From contig NZ_JAGGMN010000001.1 of the NCBI RefSeq assembly GCF_017875325.1, forward strand, positions 2,314,140-2,378,139: a stretch of DNA of 64,000 nt. Reading direction: 5' to 3'. Each line of letters opens with the position of its first letter. Positions within the stretch are counted from its first letter, which is position 1. This DNA is from Methanofollis sp. W23 (GTDB lineage: Archaea > Halobacteriota > Methanomicrobia > Methanomicrobiales > Methanofollaceae). Below the pieces are notes generated by a model, which was not told the origin of the DNA, made no database searches, and saw only the letters and a list, made by a program, of their open reading frames with translations. The position numbers and the translations under genes are program-made. Shown piece after piece: positions 56,251-63,814 of this stretch.

Positions 56251-57338
56251 CGAATGTCCTCCCGTACGAAACGAATCCATGAAAGCCCGAAGAAAGCCGC
56301 GGGGAAGACAAGGATAGCGACGATGTTGCTTGCAAGGCTCCCGAGCAGAGCGAAGAGCGCGGAGAGACCATCTTCAGAGACGATTTCACCGTCTGAGACG
56401 GTCGCCGCGACAAGTCCTGGTCTGACCACTGCGAAGGTGAGTTTCTCGTAATTTCGGTCAGGGGAGATGAGGTGGAACGTATCCTCTATCGCCTGTCTCT
56501 TCCCCTGGTAGACCTTTGACTCTATTTCATACTCCTCCATCCTTTCCTCGAACTCTCCCGGCGCCATCCCTTCGTCCGACACGCCCATGATCCCGCTCCC
56601 GCTGTTCGGCCCGGTCATGAAACTATAGTCATATGTCACTCCCGGAAACTCCGGCGGCTCGCCGATGAGGAGGGTGACCCCCGCGCTCGACGTGGCCAGA
56701 TAGGTGGCCGAGGAGAGGGTGATGAAGACGATGAGCGTGGACACCAGGGCGCTCCCGCTTGTCTTCGTGACCGTCGAGAAGAAGAGAGCGAGGGCGAAGA
56801 AGGAGACGATCATCAGGAACGAGAGCAGTCCGAAGATCAAGATCCGTATCGACTCGTCAAGATCGGGCACGACCCCCGACATGAGCAGCACCGCACACGA
56901 AACCCCGACGAGCAGGAAGATTGCGAGGGCGATTGCCGCGGCGCCGCCGAGTGCCTTGCCGGTGATCACCTCGTCACGATAGATCGGGTGAGAGAGGAGG
57001 ATCTTGAGTGACTTACTCTCCTTCTCTCTGGTCACGAGGTCGAATCCCATCGCGATCCCGGTGACGGCACCAAGAGAGGAGAAAATCAGTGCCATCTCGT
57101 AGAAGGCAAAGAGCGGTGATGGTTTCGTGATGAGCGGGGTCTGTGCAAGTTCTTCATCACCGACCGCGGTGCGGGCCTGGTTGTAGTCGTCCAAGTCTTT
57201 ATGATACTGGACCGTCCCTGAGGCCAGACCGACGGCGGCGATGACAAGCATGATCCCGAGGAGACAGAGAAACCGCCTGCTCCTGACGTGATCATGGAAC
57301 TCCCTGGCGGCGATGACCCTGAGGGCCTCGGTTCTCAT
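56247..57338 (-). CDS. ABC-2/NosY-like permease 10 (third operon)
   Basis: The 363-residue permease is intact, with IAAREFHDHVRSRRF, the inner REKESKSLKILLSHPIYRDE and an outer loop (about residues 225-320) containing FHLISPDRNYEKL. It is closest to permease 3 of the main array. The upstream ATPase is destroyed, so it could work only with an ATPase from one of the other two operons. It keeps the embedded GGAGG in its REDIR codons although the downstream gene is only a fragment. Confidence 0.88.
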   Translation of the reverse strand: MRTEALRVIAAREFHDHVRSRRFLCLLGIMLVIAAVGLASGTVQYHKDLDDYNQARTAVGDEELAQTPLITKPSPLFAFYEMALIFSSLGAVTGIAMGFDLVTREKESKSLKILLSHPIYRDEVITGKALGGAAAIALAIFLLVGVSCAVLLMSGVVPDLDESIRILIFGLLSFLMIVSFFALALFFSTVTKTSGSALVSTLIVFITLSSATYLATSSAGVTLLIGEPPEFPGVTYDYSFMTGPNSGSGIMGVSDEGMAPGEFEERMEEYEIESKVYQGKRQAIEDTFHLISPDRNYEKLTFAVVRPGLVAATVSDGEIVSEDGLSALFALLGSLASNIVAILVFPAAFFGLSWIRFVREDIR

Positions 57339-57604
57339 GCGTTATCCCCCGTGGCGTGAGAGGATGAGAAAAATACGGCCTCGATGTCAGGGTGTTCTGT
57401 TTCGAGACTCCTGGTTGCGCCTCCTGCTTCTGCAAGAGTGTTGGCACATTTGCCCCAGGTGCCATGGACAAGGATGCCTGCCTGGGTGCAGACCTTGCTC
57501 ACCTCGATGAGGCCAGAGGCTCCCTCCTCGGGCACCCCCGGGCGGAGGCCTTCGACGGCATGAACACTGTGATAAGCCTTGTAGAGATATTCGCAACATA
57601 TCAT
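57335..57604 (-). pseudogene. Gutted ABC ATPase gene (internal in-frame deletions)
   Basis: The 89-residue frame aligns with the two 304-residue ATPases in three pieces: the N-terminus (MICCEYLYKAYHSVHAVEGL, against MIRCEHLCKVYHGVPAVDDL), a middle piece (EVSKVCTQAGILVHGTW) and the C-terminus (TLAEAGGATRSLETEHPDIE). The Walker A, Q-loop, signature, Walker B and H-loop segments are all missing, so it cannot bind or split ATP. The frame, start, promoter block and ATGA overlap with permease 10 are preserved, possibly because translation through it still feeds the permease. Confidence 0.85.
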
Positions 57605-57650
57605 GGATTATTCATCTCTCATTATAATTATGAAACATCCATGGGAGTTG

Positions 57651-57686
57651 TATTATAAAATCGATTGTGGCACAATCCTTTACATG
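57651..57686 (-). promoter_or_regulatory. Shared ABC-operon promoter block, copy 3
   Basis: On the minus strand: TGTAAAGGATTGTGCCACAA, then TCGATTTTATAATA. The palindrome and TATA box are intact, 47-56 bases before the start of the gutted ATPase. Retention here suggests permease 10 is still expressed. The site also lies within 120 bases of the divergent regulator operon. Confidence 0.75.
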
Positions 57687-57767
57687 TCGGCCAATGGGCC
57701 AGACCAAGAGGATGTGTAAACGTCTGTGCCAGATCGTTTATTATCGGGTGGGGCAGAGATCGTACCT

Positions 57768-58475
57768 ATGAAATGGCGGGCGCTTCTCTGGATGCTGGTG
57801 CTGGTCTGTCTCCTGATCCCATCGGTCGCCGCGGAGGATGAGCACGTCGAGACGGTAGAGATATCCATAAAGTCTGATCCCGTCCAGGTCCACGAGGAAC
57901 CTGCCGAGAGTATTATTATCATCACCGATGTCGCCGCTTCCAACGATGCCCTCATCGACTCCTACCCCTCTCTCTCATATATCCATTATGCGTACAGGGT
58001 CGTCCCTGTCGAAGAAGTCGTTCTCTCGTCTTCTGAAGTCACGATGACTGAGTATGGTGAGGATATGGTCATTATACGTGACGACGCGTCTGAAGTGGCG
58101 GTGGAGACAGAAATTGTGTTTTCTCCAGGGTCTAGCCTGGAAGAGACGGTCCCAACCTATAATGTGATCAACCGCGAGGAGACTTCCAGATCGAGCGCCC
58201 CGGTCTATTATGCCCAGAAGGTGCCTGAAGGCACCAGACACCACTGGGTCGACCTCGATTGGGGGAAGGGGGAGCAAAACCTCACCCTCACTGTCTGGCA
58301 CCCCTCGGGCCTGCTCGGCACCTTCAGGGATGCCGACGACGGGAAGAAGAATGGGAGAATATTCCTGCGGATCTCTGACCCGAAGGGTGTCGAGGGCGGC
58401 GCATGGTACTACCGGGTGAGCGGCCCCAGGATCCCGGTGGCCCTCAACTATACCTTCAAGACATATATCGGGTGA
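57768..58475 (+). CDS. Secreted protein of unknown function, partner of the regulator
   Basis: The 235-residue protein has a signal peptide (MKWRALLWMLVLVCLLIPSVAA) and a mature part rich in Val, Glu and Ser with no C-terminal anchor. The C-terminal third (HHWVDLDWGKGEQNLTLTVWHP ... RIFLRISDPKGVEGGAWYYRVSGP) resembles a beta-sandwich that could bind a ligand. I do not recognise a family. It is followed five bases later by a membrane-anchored regulator and reads away from the third ABC operon, so it may be a sensor component. The ATG at 57768 opens the signal peptide. Confidence 0.72.
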   Translation: MKWRALLWMLVLVCLLIPSVAAEDEHVETVEISIKSDPVQVHEEPAESIIIITDVAASNDALIDSYPSLSYIHYAYRVVPVEEVVLSSSEVTMTEYGEDMVIIRDDASEVAVETEIVFSPGSSLEETVPTYNVINREETSRSSAPVYYAQKVPEGTRHHWVDLDWGKGEQNLTLTVWHPSGLLGTFRDADDGKKNGRIFLRISDPKGVEGGAWYYRVSGPRIPVALNYTFKTYIG

Positions 58476-58480
58476 ACCAT

Positions 58481-59191
58481 ATGGACCGACACACTGCTCT
58501 GGTTCTTCTTACTCTGGTCTTTCTGGTCCAGGGTGCCGGTGCCTATACGGTCACCTCAGGATATGATCATCCGCCGACAGGAGACCCGATCACGCCGGTG
58601 GAAGTCGCCCCCTGGGAACTCCCTCTCTATGTCCTGGTGTACAGCCTCTGTCTTGCCCCGCTTGATCTATTCACCTGGTCATCTGGCGCCTGGTTTTTCC
58701 TCCGCACTCGCCAGGCCGGGAGCGCCCTCCTCGACCATCCGGTGAGGGGTGCGATCTACCGGTGCATCAGGGCCTGCCCGGGGATCCATCTCCGCGCCCT
58801 CTCGGCCACCACCGGGACACCGATGGGTACGCTCAGGTATCACCTGGGTCTTCTCCACCAGCACCACAAGGTCACCGTCCTCCAGGAGGACGGTCGCCTG
58901 ATGTTTTACGAGAACAGCGGGACCTACTCCCTGACCCAGCAGCGTTTGCTCAAGCATTTGAGAAACCCGACCACCCGACAGATCCTCTGCGTGGTCCTCA
59001 GCCACCCGGGGATGTCGCGAAAAGAGGTGGCCGGGGTCGTCGGAATCTCGGGCCCAGCAGTCCACTGGCATATGAAAAAATTGGAGGAGGACGGGTTTGT
59101 CGGAGAAGAACGCTCTGGCAGGACGACACGGTATTTTATCTCTGAGAGTGTCGCCGGCGACCTGACGATGTGGACGGCGGAAGGGGCGTAA
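58481..59191 (+). CDS. Membrane-anchored tandem winged-helix transcription regulator
   Basis: The 236-residue protein has a signal or anchor helix (residues 1-21), a short outer segment, a second helix (about 46-72) and then two winged-helix domains. The first (about 88-145) is GAIYRCIRACPGIHLRALSATTGTP with a LRYHL recognition helix; the second (about 162-225) is SHPGMSRKEVAGVVGISGPAVHWHMKKLEEDGF. This is a one-component membrane regulator able to carry an outside signal to DNA. GGGTGA overlapping the stop of the secreted partner gives its ribosome site. Its neighbours suggest control of the shared ABC promoter block; this is unproven. Confidence 0.83.
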   Translation: MDRHTALVLLTLVFLVQGAGAYTVTSGYDHPPTGDPITPVEVAPWELPLYVLVYSLCLAPLDLFTWSSGAWFFLRTRQAGSALLDHPVRGAIYRCIRACPGIHLRALSATTGTPMGTLRYHLGLLHQHHKVTVLQEDGRLMFYENSGTYSLTQQRLLKHLRNPTTRQILCVVLSHPGMSRKEVAGVVGISGPAVHWHMKKLEEDGFVGEERSGRTTRYFISESVAGDLTMWTAEGA

Positions 59192-59504
59192 CTACACGAA
59201 AGATCTGAAGACAGTTCTTTTGTGATCCCCTCAGGAAAAAGGCACGAAATTCTAAAAAAATGGTTCTGTAGAAACCCTCACGTACCGTGAGGAGAATGTG
59301 TGTCACCCCACCTTCCTGGAGTCTCCTGCCGGGGGCGCTGCCCCCCGACCCCAGGGATGAAGATAGGGGTGGGAAGGCACATTCGATGAACCTGAAGAGA
59401 AATATGACTCCCCCATCCATCGCTTGCGCGGAGGGTCCGGGGAGGGAGCGGCCAACCCCCCGCCAGAGAGATCCATTTCCAGGATCTCTTCAGAGTCTAG
59501 TTTT
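59192..59504. repeat. Spacer with A-type repeat left end
   Basis: GGTTCTGTAGAAACCCTC starts at 59263 and leads into a GC core (GCCGGGGGCGCTGCCCCCCGACCCC at 59330-59352) and the usual flanking module. No matching right end was found before thiC begins at 59505. No gene. Confidence 0.55.
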
Positions 59505-60785
59505 TCAGTCCTTCTTCTCGGCTTCCCCTTGCAGGGCCTCGCGCACCATCTTGATCGCACAGAGATCGCCGCACATCGAGCAAGTCTCGAGGTCACCGTC
59601 ACGGGCGTGGACTTTACGGGCCAGATCGCCGAACATCGCCGCCTCGAACTGCTCCTCCCAGTTGATCCGCCGGCGAGCCTGAGCCATCTTGAGGTCGGCC
59701 GCCGAAGACGCACCTTCCCCGAGTCTGACGATGTCGCCGACATGGGCGGAGACCCGCACCACCCTCGTCCCTTCGGCGATGTCGTCGATGTCGGGCAGGG
59801 CGAGGTGTTCGCTCGGCGAGACCATACAGAGGAAGTCGGCGCCGTGCATCGCCGCCACCGCCCCGCCGATCGCCCCGACCACATGGTCGTAGCCCGGGGT
59901 GATGTCGGTGACCAGCGGCCCGAGGAGGTACAGCGGCGCCCCGTCGCAGACCTCCTTGATCATCTTCACATTATACCCGATCTCGTCGATGGGCATATGC
60001 CCGGGCCCCTCGATGAAACGCTGCACTCCGGCAGAGAGCGCACGCCTCGAGAGACGCCCGAGAGTGATGTACTCGGTCGCCTTGGCAAGCCGCTCGGCGT
60101 CATAAATACACCCGGGCCGCATCCCGTCGCCGAGCGAGATGACGACGTCGTTCTCCTCCAGGATCTCAAGGAGATAGTCGTATTCCTTATAAAGCGGGTT
60201 CTCCTCCCCGGTCGCCGCCATCATGGCCACATGGAAGGCCCCGCCTCGCGAGACCACGCCCATGATCCTGGGATCGGCCTTGAGGTCGGCGAAGGCATCC
60301 TGGTTCACCCCGCAGTGGAGGGTGAGAAAGTCCACGCCCTGCTGGCAATGCTCCCTGATGACCTTGAAGAGAAGATCGGCGGTGACGTCGGCGGCTGACC
60401 CGGCCCGCCGCACTGCCTCGTAGATCGGGACCGTCCCGAGGGGTGCGTCCAGTTCCAGGATCCGTTTTCTGATCGCCGGGAGGTCGCCCCCGGTCGAGAG
60501 GTCCATCAGGGTGTCGGCACCGTTGGCAAGGGCCACCTTCGCCTTCTCGATCTCAAGGTCAGGGTCGCACCGCTCCGCCGAGGTGCCGATGTTCACGTTC
60601 ACCTTGACGCTGCACCCTTCGCCGACAGCACAGAGACGGTGCGGACGGCGTGGATTTGCAGCAACCGTGATCCGCCCCCGCGTCACCGCACGGGCCGCCT
60701 GTCTGGGTGAAAGCCCTTCGTCCCGTGCGATCGCCTCGACCTCGGGAGGGACACCGTTGAGGCACTCCTTGATCAGGGTTTGCAT
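59505..60785 (-). CDS. thiC: Phosphomethylpyrimidine synthase ThiC
   Basis: The 426-residue radical-SAM enzyme converts aminoimidazole ribotide to HMP phosphate, the pyrimidine branch of thiamine synthesis. Diagnostic segments are VNVNIGTSAE, NGADTLMDLSTGGD, LTLHCGVN, GDGMRPGC, GPGHMPIDEI, MVSPSEHLALPD and the C-terminal 4Fe-4S motif CSMCGDLCAIK (CxxCxxxxC). Length is that of the short archaeal/clostridial form without the plant-type N-terminal extension. The start is the ATG at 60785; an ATG at 60794 is possible. It is divergent from the MBL-fold operon with only 34 bases between starts. No TPP riboswitch is recognisable in that gap. Confidence 0.96.
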   Translation of the reverse strand: MQTLIKECLNGVPPEVEAIARDEGLSPRQAARAVTRGRITVAANPRRPHRLCAVGEGCSVKVNVNIGTSAERCDPDLEIEKAKVALANGADTLMDLSTGGDLPAIRKRILELDAPLGTVPIYEAVRRAGSAADVTADLLFKVIREHCQQGVDFLTLHCGVNQDAFADLKADPRIMGVVSRGGAFHVAMMAATGEENPLYKEYDYLLEILEENDVVISLGDGMRPGCIYDAERLAKATEYITLGRLSRRALSAGVQRFIEGPGHMPIDEIGYNVKMIKEVCDGAPLYLLGPLVTDITPGYDHVVGAIGGAVAAMHGADFLCMVSPSEHLALPDIDDIAEGTRVVRVSAHVGDIVRLGEGASSAADLKMAQARRRINWEEQFEAAMFGDLARKVHARDGDLETCSMCGDLCAIKMVREALQGEAEKKD

Positions 60786-60819
60786 AACACACATCTGTCG
60801 GTGTTCCTTATTATTCTGC

Positions 60820-61416
60820 ATGCCTGTCGTCTGGTTGCCAGGAGAAGGATTCTTCGCGAACAGTTATATCTGCGGCGAGGTGCTCATCGACGCTGGGGTC
60901 TATCCCATGGCGGTCGCGCCCTATGCCGAAGAGATCACCACGATCGTGCTCACCCACACGCACTATGACCACACCGCCCACCTGAAAGAGCTCAGAGACC
61001 TCTGTCATGCCGAGGTCTGCGTCCATGCCTTTGACGTGAGGGGCCTCACCGACGACGCCCCGAGTCTTGCCCCGCTCTTCGTGGCCAGGCCCCCCGGGAT
61101 CGCCCCCGACCGTCTGCTCAAGGACGGGGATCAGGTCGGCGGGCTTGAGGTGATCCATACCCCAGGCCACACGCCAGGCGGGATCTCGCTGTACCAGAGA
61201 GAGGAAGAACTCCTCTTCTGCGGGGACACTATCTTCCCTGGCGGGTCCTTCGGGCGCTACGACTTTCATGGCGGCGACCGCGTCGCCCTGGCCAGGTCGG
61301 TCGAGCGGCTCGCAACCCTGGAGGTAAAGGGACTGTACCCGGGCCACGGTACCCCAGTGGAGGAAAAGGGCGGGCGCCATGTGAGGGCGGCGGCCATGGC
61401 CCTCCAGGGGAGCTGA
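60820..61416 (+). CDS. MBL-fold metallohydrolase
   Basis: The 198-residue protein is a metallo-beta-lactamase-fold hydrolase of glyoxalase II type: THTHYDHTAH (HxHxDH metal motif), HTPGHTPGGISLY, CGDTIFPGGSFGRYDF and GLYPGHGTPV supply the remaining His and Asp ligands. The substrate is unknown; thioester or small-molecule hydrolysis is typical. It is the first gene of a tightly packed operon; its TGA overlaps the next ATG. Confidence 0.9.
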   Translation: MPVVWLPGEGFFANSYICGEVLIDAGVYPMAVAPYAEEITTIVLTHTHYDHTAHLKELRDLCHAEVCVHAFDVRGLTDDAPSLAPLFVARPPGIAPDRLLKDGDQVGGLEVIHTPGHTPGGISLYQREEELLFCGDTIFPGGSFGRYDFHGGDRVALARSVERLATLEVKGLYPGHGTPVEEKGGRHVRAAAMALQGS

Positions 61417-61871
61417 TGAAAGGGATCTATTGCCTGGTCTTCCAGAACCAGGCCGCCACCCTCGGAGTCGGGACCCTCGGCGAGGTGGCCTTCAGGGAGG
61501 GGTGGCACCTCTATGTCGGGTCGGCCCAGGGACCTGGCGGACTCAGGGCCAGGGTGGGCCGCCATCTCCGTCTCGCCGCAGTGCGGGACCGCCGGCCGCG
61601 CTGGCATGTCGACCGCCTCCTCCTCTCAGACGCCTTCACTCTCATGGGGGTAGTCTGCGGCGTGACCGACGAAGACCTTGAATGCAGGCTTGCCACCGCG
61701 ATCAGCGGGGATTCTGTCGAGGGGTTTGGGTGCAGTGACTGCACGTGTGTCTCTCATCTTTTCTACCGCCCTGACGAGCCATTCACCGAGATCACCGATG
61801 CCTTCACCTCGATAAGGCTTGATCCACAGATCAGAAAGAGCAATATGGGGGGATGCCATCTCAATGTATGA
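61416..61871 (+). CDS. DUF123 (GIY-YIG-related) protein
   Basis: The 151-residue protein begins MKGIYCLVFQ and has GWHLYVGSAQGPGGLRARVGRHLR, the GIY-YIG-like core of the DUF123 family (YVGSA with a following Arg). A C-terminal segment (GFGCSDCTCVSHLFYR) has three Cys and a conserved His. Archaeal DUF123 proteins occur alone or fused to endonuclease III, which suggests a nucleic-acid role; activity is unproven. It starts at a TGATG overlap with the MBL-fold gene and ends in an overlap with the flavoprotein gene. Confidence 0.85.
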   Translation: MKGIYCLVFQNQAATLGVGTLGEVAFREGWHLYVGSAQGPGGLRARVGRHLRLAAVRDRRPRWHVDRLLLSDAFTLMGVVCGVTDEDLECRLATAISGDSVEGFGCSDCTCVSHLFYRPDEPFTEITDAFTSIRLDPQIRKSNMGGCHLNV

Positions 61872-62419
61872 AGGTCCTCGGCATCTCAGGGAGCATGAGA
61901 AAGGACGGGAACACCGCCCAGCTCATCAGGTACGTCCTCGCAAAGGTCCAGGCGACCGGGATCGAGACTGAATTCGTTTCTTTTACGGGCAGGATGATCA
62001 AACCCTGCACCGGGTGCGAACAGTGCAAGGAAACCAAGTGGTGCGTCATCGAAGGCGATGACTGGGCCGACCTTGCCAGAAAAATGCTTGAGGCCGAGGT
62101 GGTCGTCCTCGGGTCGCCGACCTATTACTACGACGTCAACGGCCAGATGAAGAACTTCATCGACCGGACATATTCACTCTTCCATGACCGCAAACTCGCG
62201 GGACGGAGCGCGGTGGCGGTGACTGTCTGCGCCGACCGCGGGTGCGAACGTTCGCTTGAGACGATCGAGGGGTTCCTGAATACTCACCACTTCTCGTACC
62301 TCGGGTATGTCTGCGGGAAGGCGTATGCCCCTGGCGAGATTATGACCGACGCACGAGCGGTGAGGAAGGCCGACGAGGTCGCGCAGAAGATCGTGAATCT
62401 CCTGCAGCCGCGTGATTAA
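61868..62419 (+). CDS. Iron-sulfur flavoprotein / NADPH-dependent FMN reductase family
   Basis: The 183-residue protein has a flavodoxin-like fold: KVLGISGSMRKDGNTAQLI is the FMN phosphate loop, and GSPTYYYDVNGQMKNFIDRT is the second flavin-contact segment. Between them CTGCEQCKETKWC has the compact Cys cluster of methanogen iron-sulfur flavoproteins (Isf), which pass electrons from ferredoxin to oxygen or peroxide in Methanosarcina. It is the third gene of the operon, starting at an ATGA overlap. Confidence 0.88.
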   Translation: MKVLGISGSMRKDGNTAQLIRYVLAKVQATGIETEFVSFTGRMIKPCTGCEQCKETKWCVIEGDDWADLARKMLEAEVVVLGSPTYYYDVNGQMKNFIDRTYSLFHDRKLAGRSAVAVTVCADRGCERSLETIEGFLNTHHFSYLGYVCGKAYAPGEIMTDARAVRKADEVAQKIVNLLQPRD

Positions 62420-62705
62420 GTGGAGATCCTGAAGAGGACGGGATGATGCGGTCCCCCTCTCTTCTTCGCAAGAAGGAAAGAATCTCTGTGGCGGGGGGCG
62501 TGCCGCCCCCCAAACCCCCCGCCACACGATACGTCAAGGGTGGCAGCACACTCTTTATGGCCATCTATTCTGCCTTCCCGTCCCTATCGTGGTCCCGGGG
62601 GTCCGGGCGGCACTCGCCCCCGGCCAAAGGGGTAGGAAGAGGGGTGACATCCATTCTCTCCACGACATATGGAGGGCTCTACAGAGCCCCTCTTTCCTAT
62701 CCCCC
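62420..62705. repeat. Spacer with a MITE-like right end
   Basis: GGAGGGCTCTACAGAGCCCC at 62671-62690 contains the GGCTCTGTAGA terminus in both orientations as a small palindrome. A GC core (GGGGGGCGTGCCGCCCCCC at 62493-62511) and the module before it match other copies. No left end and no gene are seen. Confidence 0.55.
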
Positions 62706-63797
62706 TCAGATCAATTCATACAATGTCGTCCGCTGCCGCAACGGCCGTCCCAGATCCTCAGTGATCCGGCGCATCGCCGAAGGGTCGAGATAATCGGCGT
62801 CCTCTGCCCCGGCGTCGGTGGAGACCTCGTCATCGAACATCGTGCCGCCCAGGTCGTTGCACCCGGCCATGAGCCCGAGCTGCGCCAGCCTCGTCCCGAC
62901 CTTTCCCCACGAGATCTGGATGTTCTCGAAGTTGTCCAGGAAGAGACGGGCAACCGAAAACATCAGCAGGTCTTCACGCCCGGTCGTGCCTGGCCGTGCG
63001 ATCCCGGCCTTATAGAGTGGGGTGTTGGTGTGGATGAAGGGGAGGGGGACGAGTTCGGTGAACCCATGGGTCCTGTCCTGGACCTCGCGCAAGACCCCGA
63101 GGTGGCGCACCCGGTCGGCCTCAGACTCGTAACTCCCGTACATGATCGTGGCCGTCGACCTGATCCCCATCTGATGGGCCTCGGTGATCACCCGGACCCA
63201 GGTGGCGGTGTCCACCTTCCGCGGGCAGATCACCTGCCGCACCTCGTCGACCAGGATCTCGGCCGCCGTCCCCTGGAGGGTGCCGAGCCCCGCGGCACGG
63301 AGGCGTTTGAGCACCTCCTTTGTGGATATCCCGCTCCGCTCCGCGGCAAAGGCCACCTCCTCGGGACTGCAGGTGTGGATGTCGGCATCAGGGAGGATCG
63401 CATGTACCCACCCGATCATCTCCTCATAGGAGGTGACGTCAAAGTCGGGGTGGACGCCTGAGAGAAAACAGACCTCGCTGACTCCGCGGTCGCGGGCAAG
63501 ACAGGCCCGACGCTCCACCTCTTCTCTCCCATGGAAATAGGCGCCAGGGTCGGTGGCCTTCCGCCCGAACCCGCAGAACCCACAGAGGTTCTTGCAGATA
63601 TTGGTGATGTGAAGGTTCTGGTTGCGCACATAGGTGACCGTCTCGCCGGCACGTTCCTGCCTGGCCTCGTCGGCGGCCGCCGCGATCTCCCACACCTGCC
63701 GGTCCCGCACCTTCAGGAGGGTGAGGGCCTCCTCCTCGGTCATCCGGTGGCCTGCACGCGTGTCTGAGAGTAGTACACTGATTTCGTCTCTGGGCAT
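62706..63797 (-). CDS. cofH: FO synthase subunit 2, CofH
   Basis: The 363-residue radical-SAM enzyme joins tyrosine-derived 4-hydroxybenzyl to 5-amino-6-ribitylaminouracil in the synthesis of FO, the chromophore of coenzyme F420. CKNLCGFCGF (CxxxCxxC) binds the FeS cluster. TYVRNQNLHITNICKN, CFLSGVHPDFD, GTLQGTAAEILVDEVR and STATIMYGS are typical of CofH, as is the C-terminal TLYELI. CofG is not in the window. The ATG at 63797 has GGGAG ten bases upstream; the open frame to 63953 belongs to the next gene's territory. It is about 17 bases downstream of a probable signal peptidase gene on the same strand. Confidence 0.93.
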   Translation of the reverse strand: MPRDEISVLLSDTRAGHRMTEEEALTLLKVRDRQVWEIAAAADEARQERAGETVTYVRNQNLHITNICKNLCGFCGFGRKATDPGAYFHGREEVERRACLARDRGVSEVCFLSGVHPDFDVTSYEEMIGWVHAILPDADIHTCSPEEVAFAAERSGISTKEVLKRLRAAGLGTLQGTAAEILVDEVRQVICPRKVDTATWVRVITEAHQMGIRSTATIMYGSYESEADRVRHLGVLREVQDRTHGFTELVPLPFIHTNTPLYKAGIARPGTTGREDLLMFSVARLFLDNFENIQISWGKVGTRLAQLGLMAGCNDLGGTMFDDEVSTDAGAEDADYLDPSAMRRITEDLGRPLRQRTTLYELI

Positions 63798-63814
63798 AGG
63801 GGGGTTCTCCCGGT

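Noticed and set aside
60785-60820. TPP riboswitch upstream of thiC
   Set aside because: Only 34 bases separate the divergent start codons, too short for a TPP aptamer, and no conserved core sequence is present.
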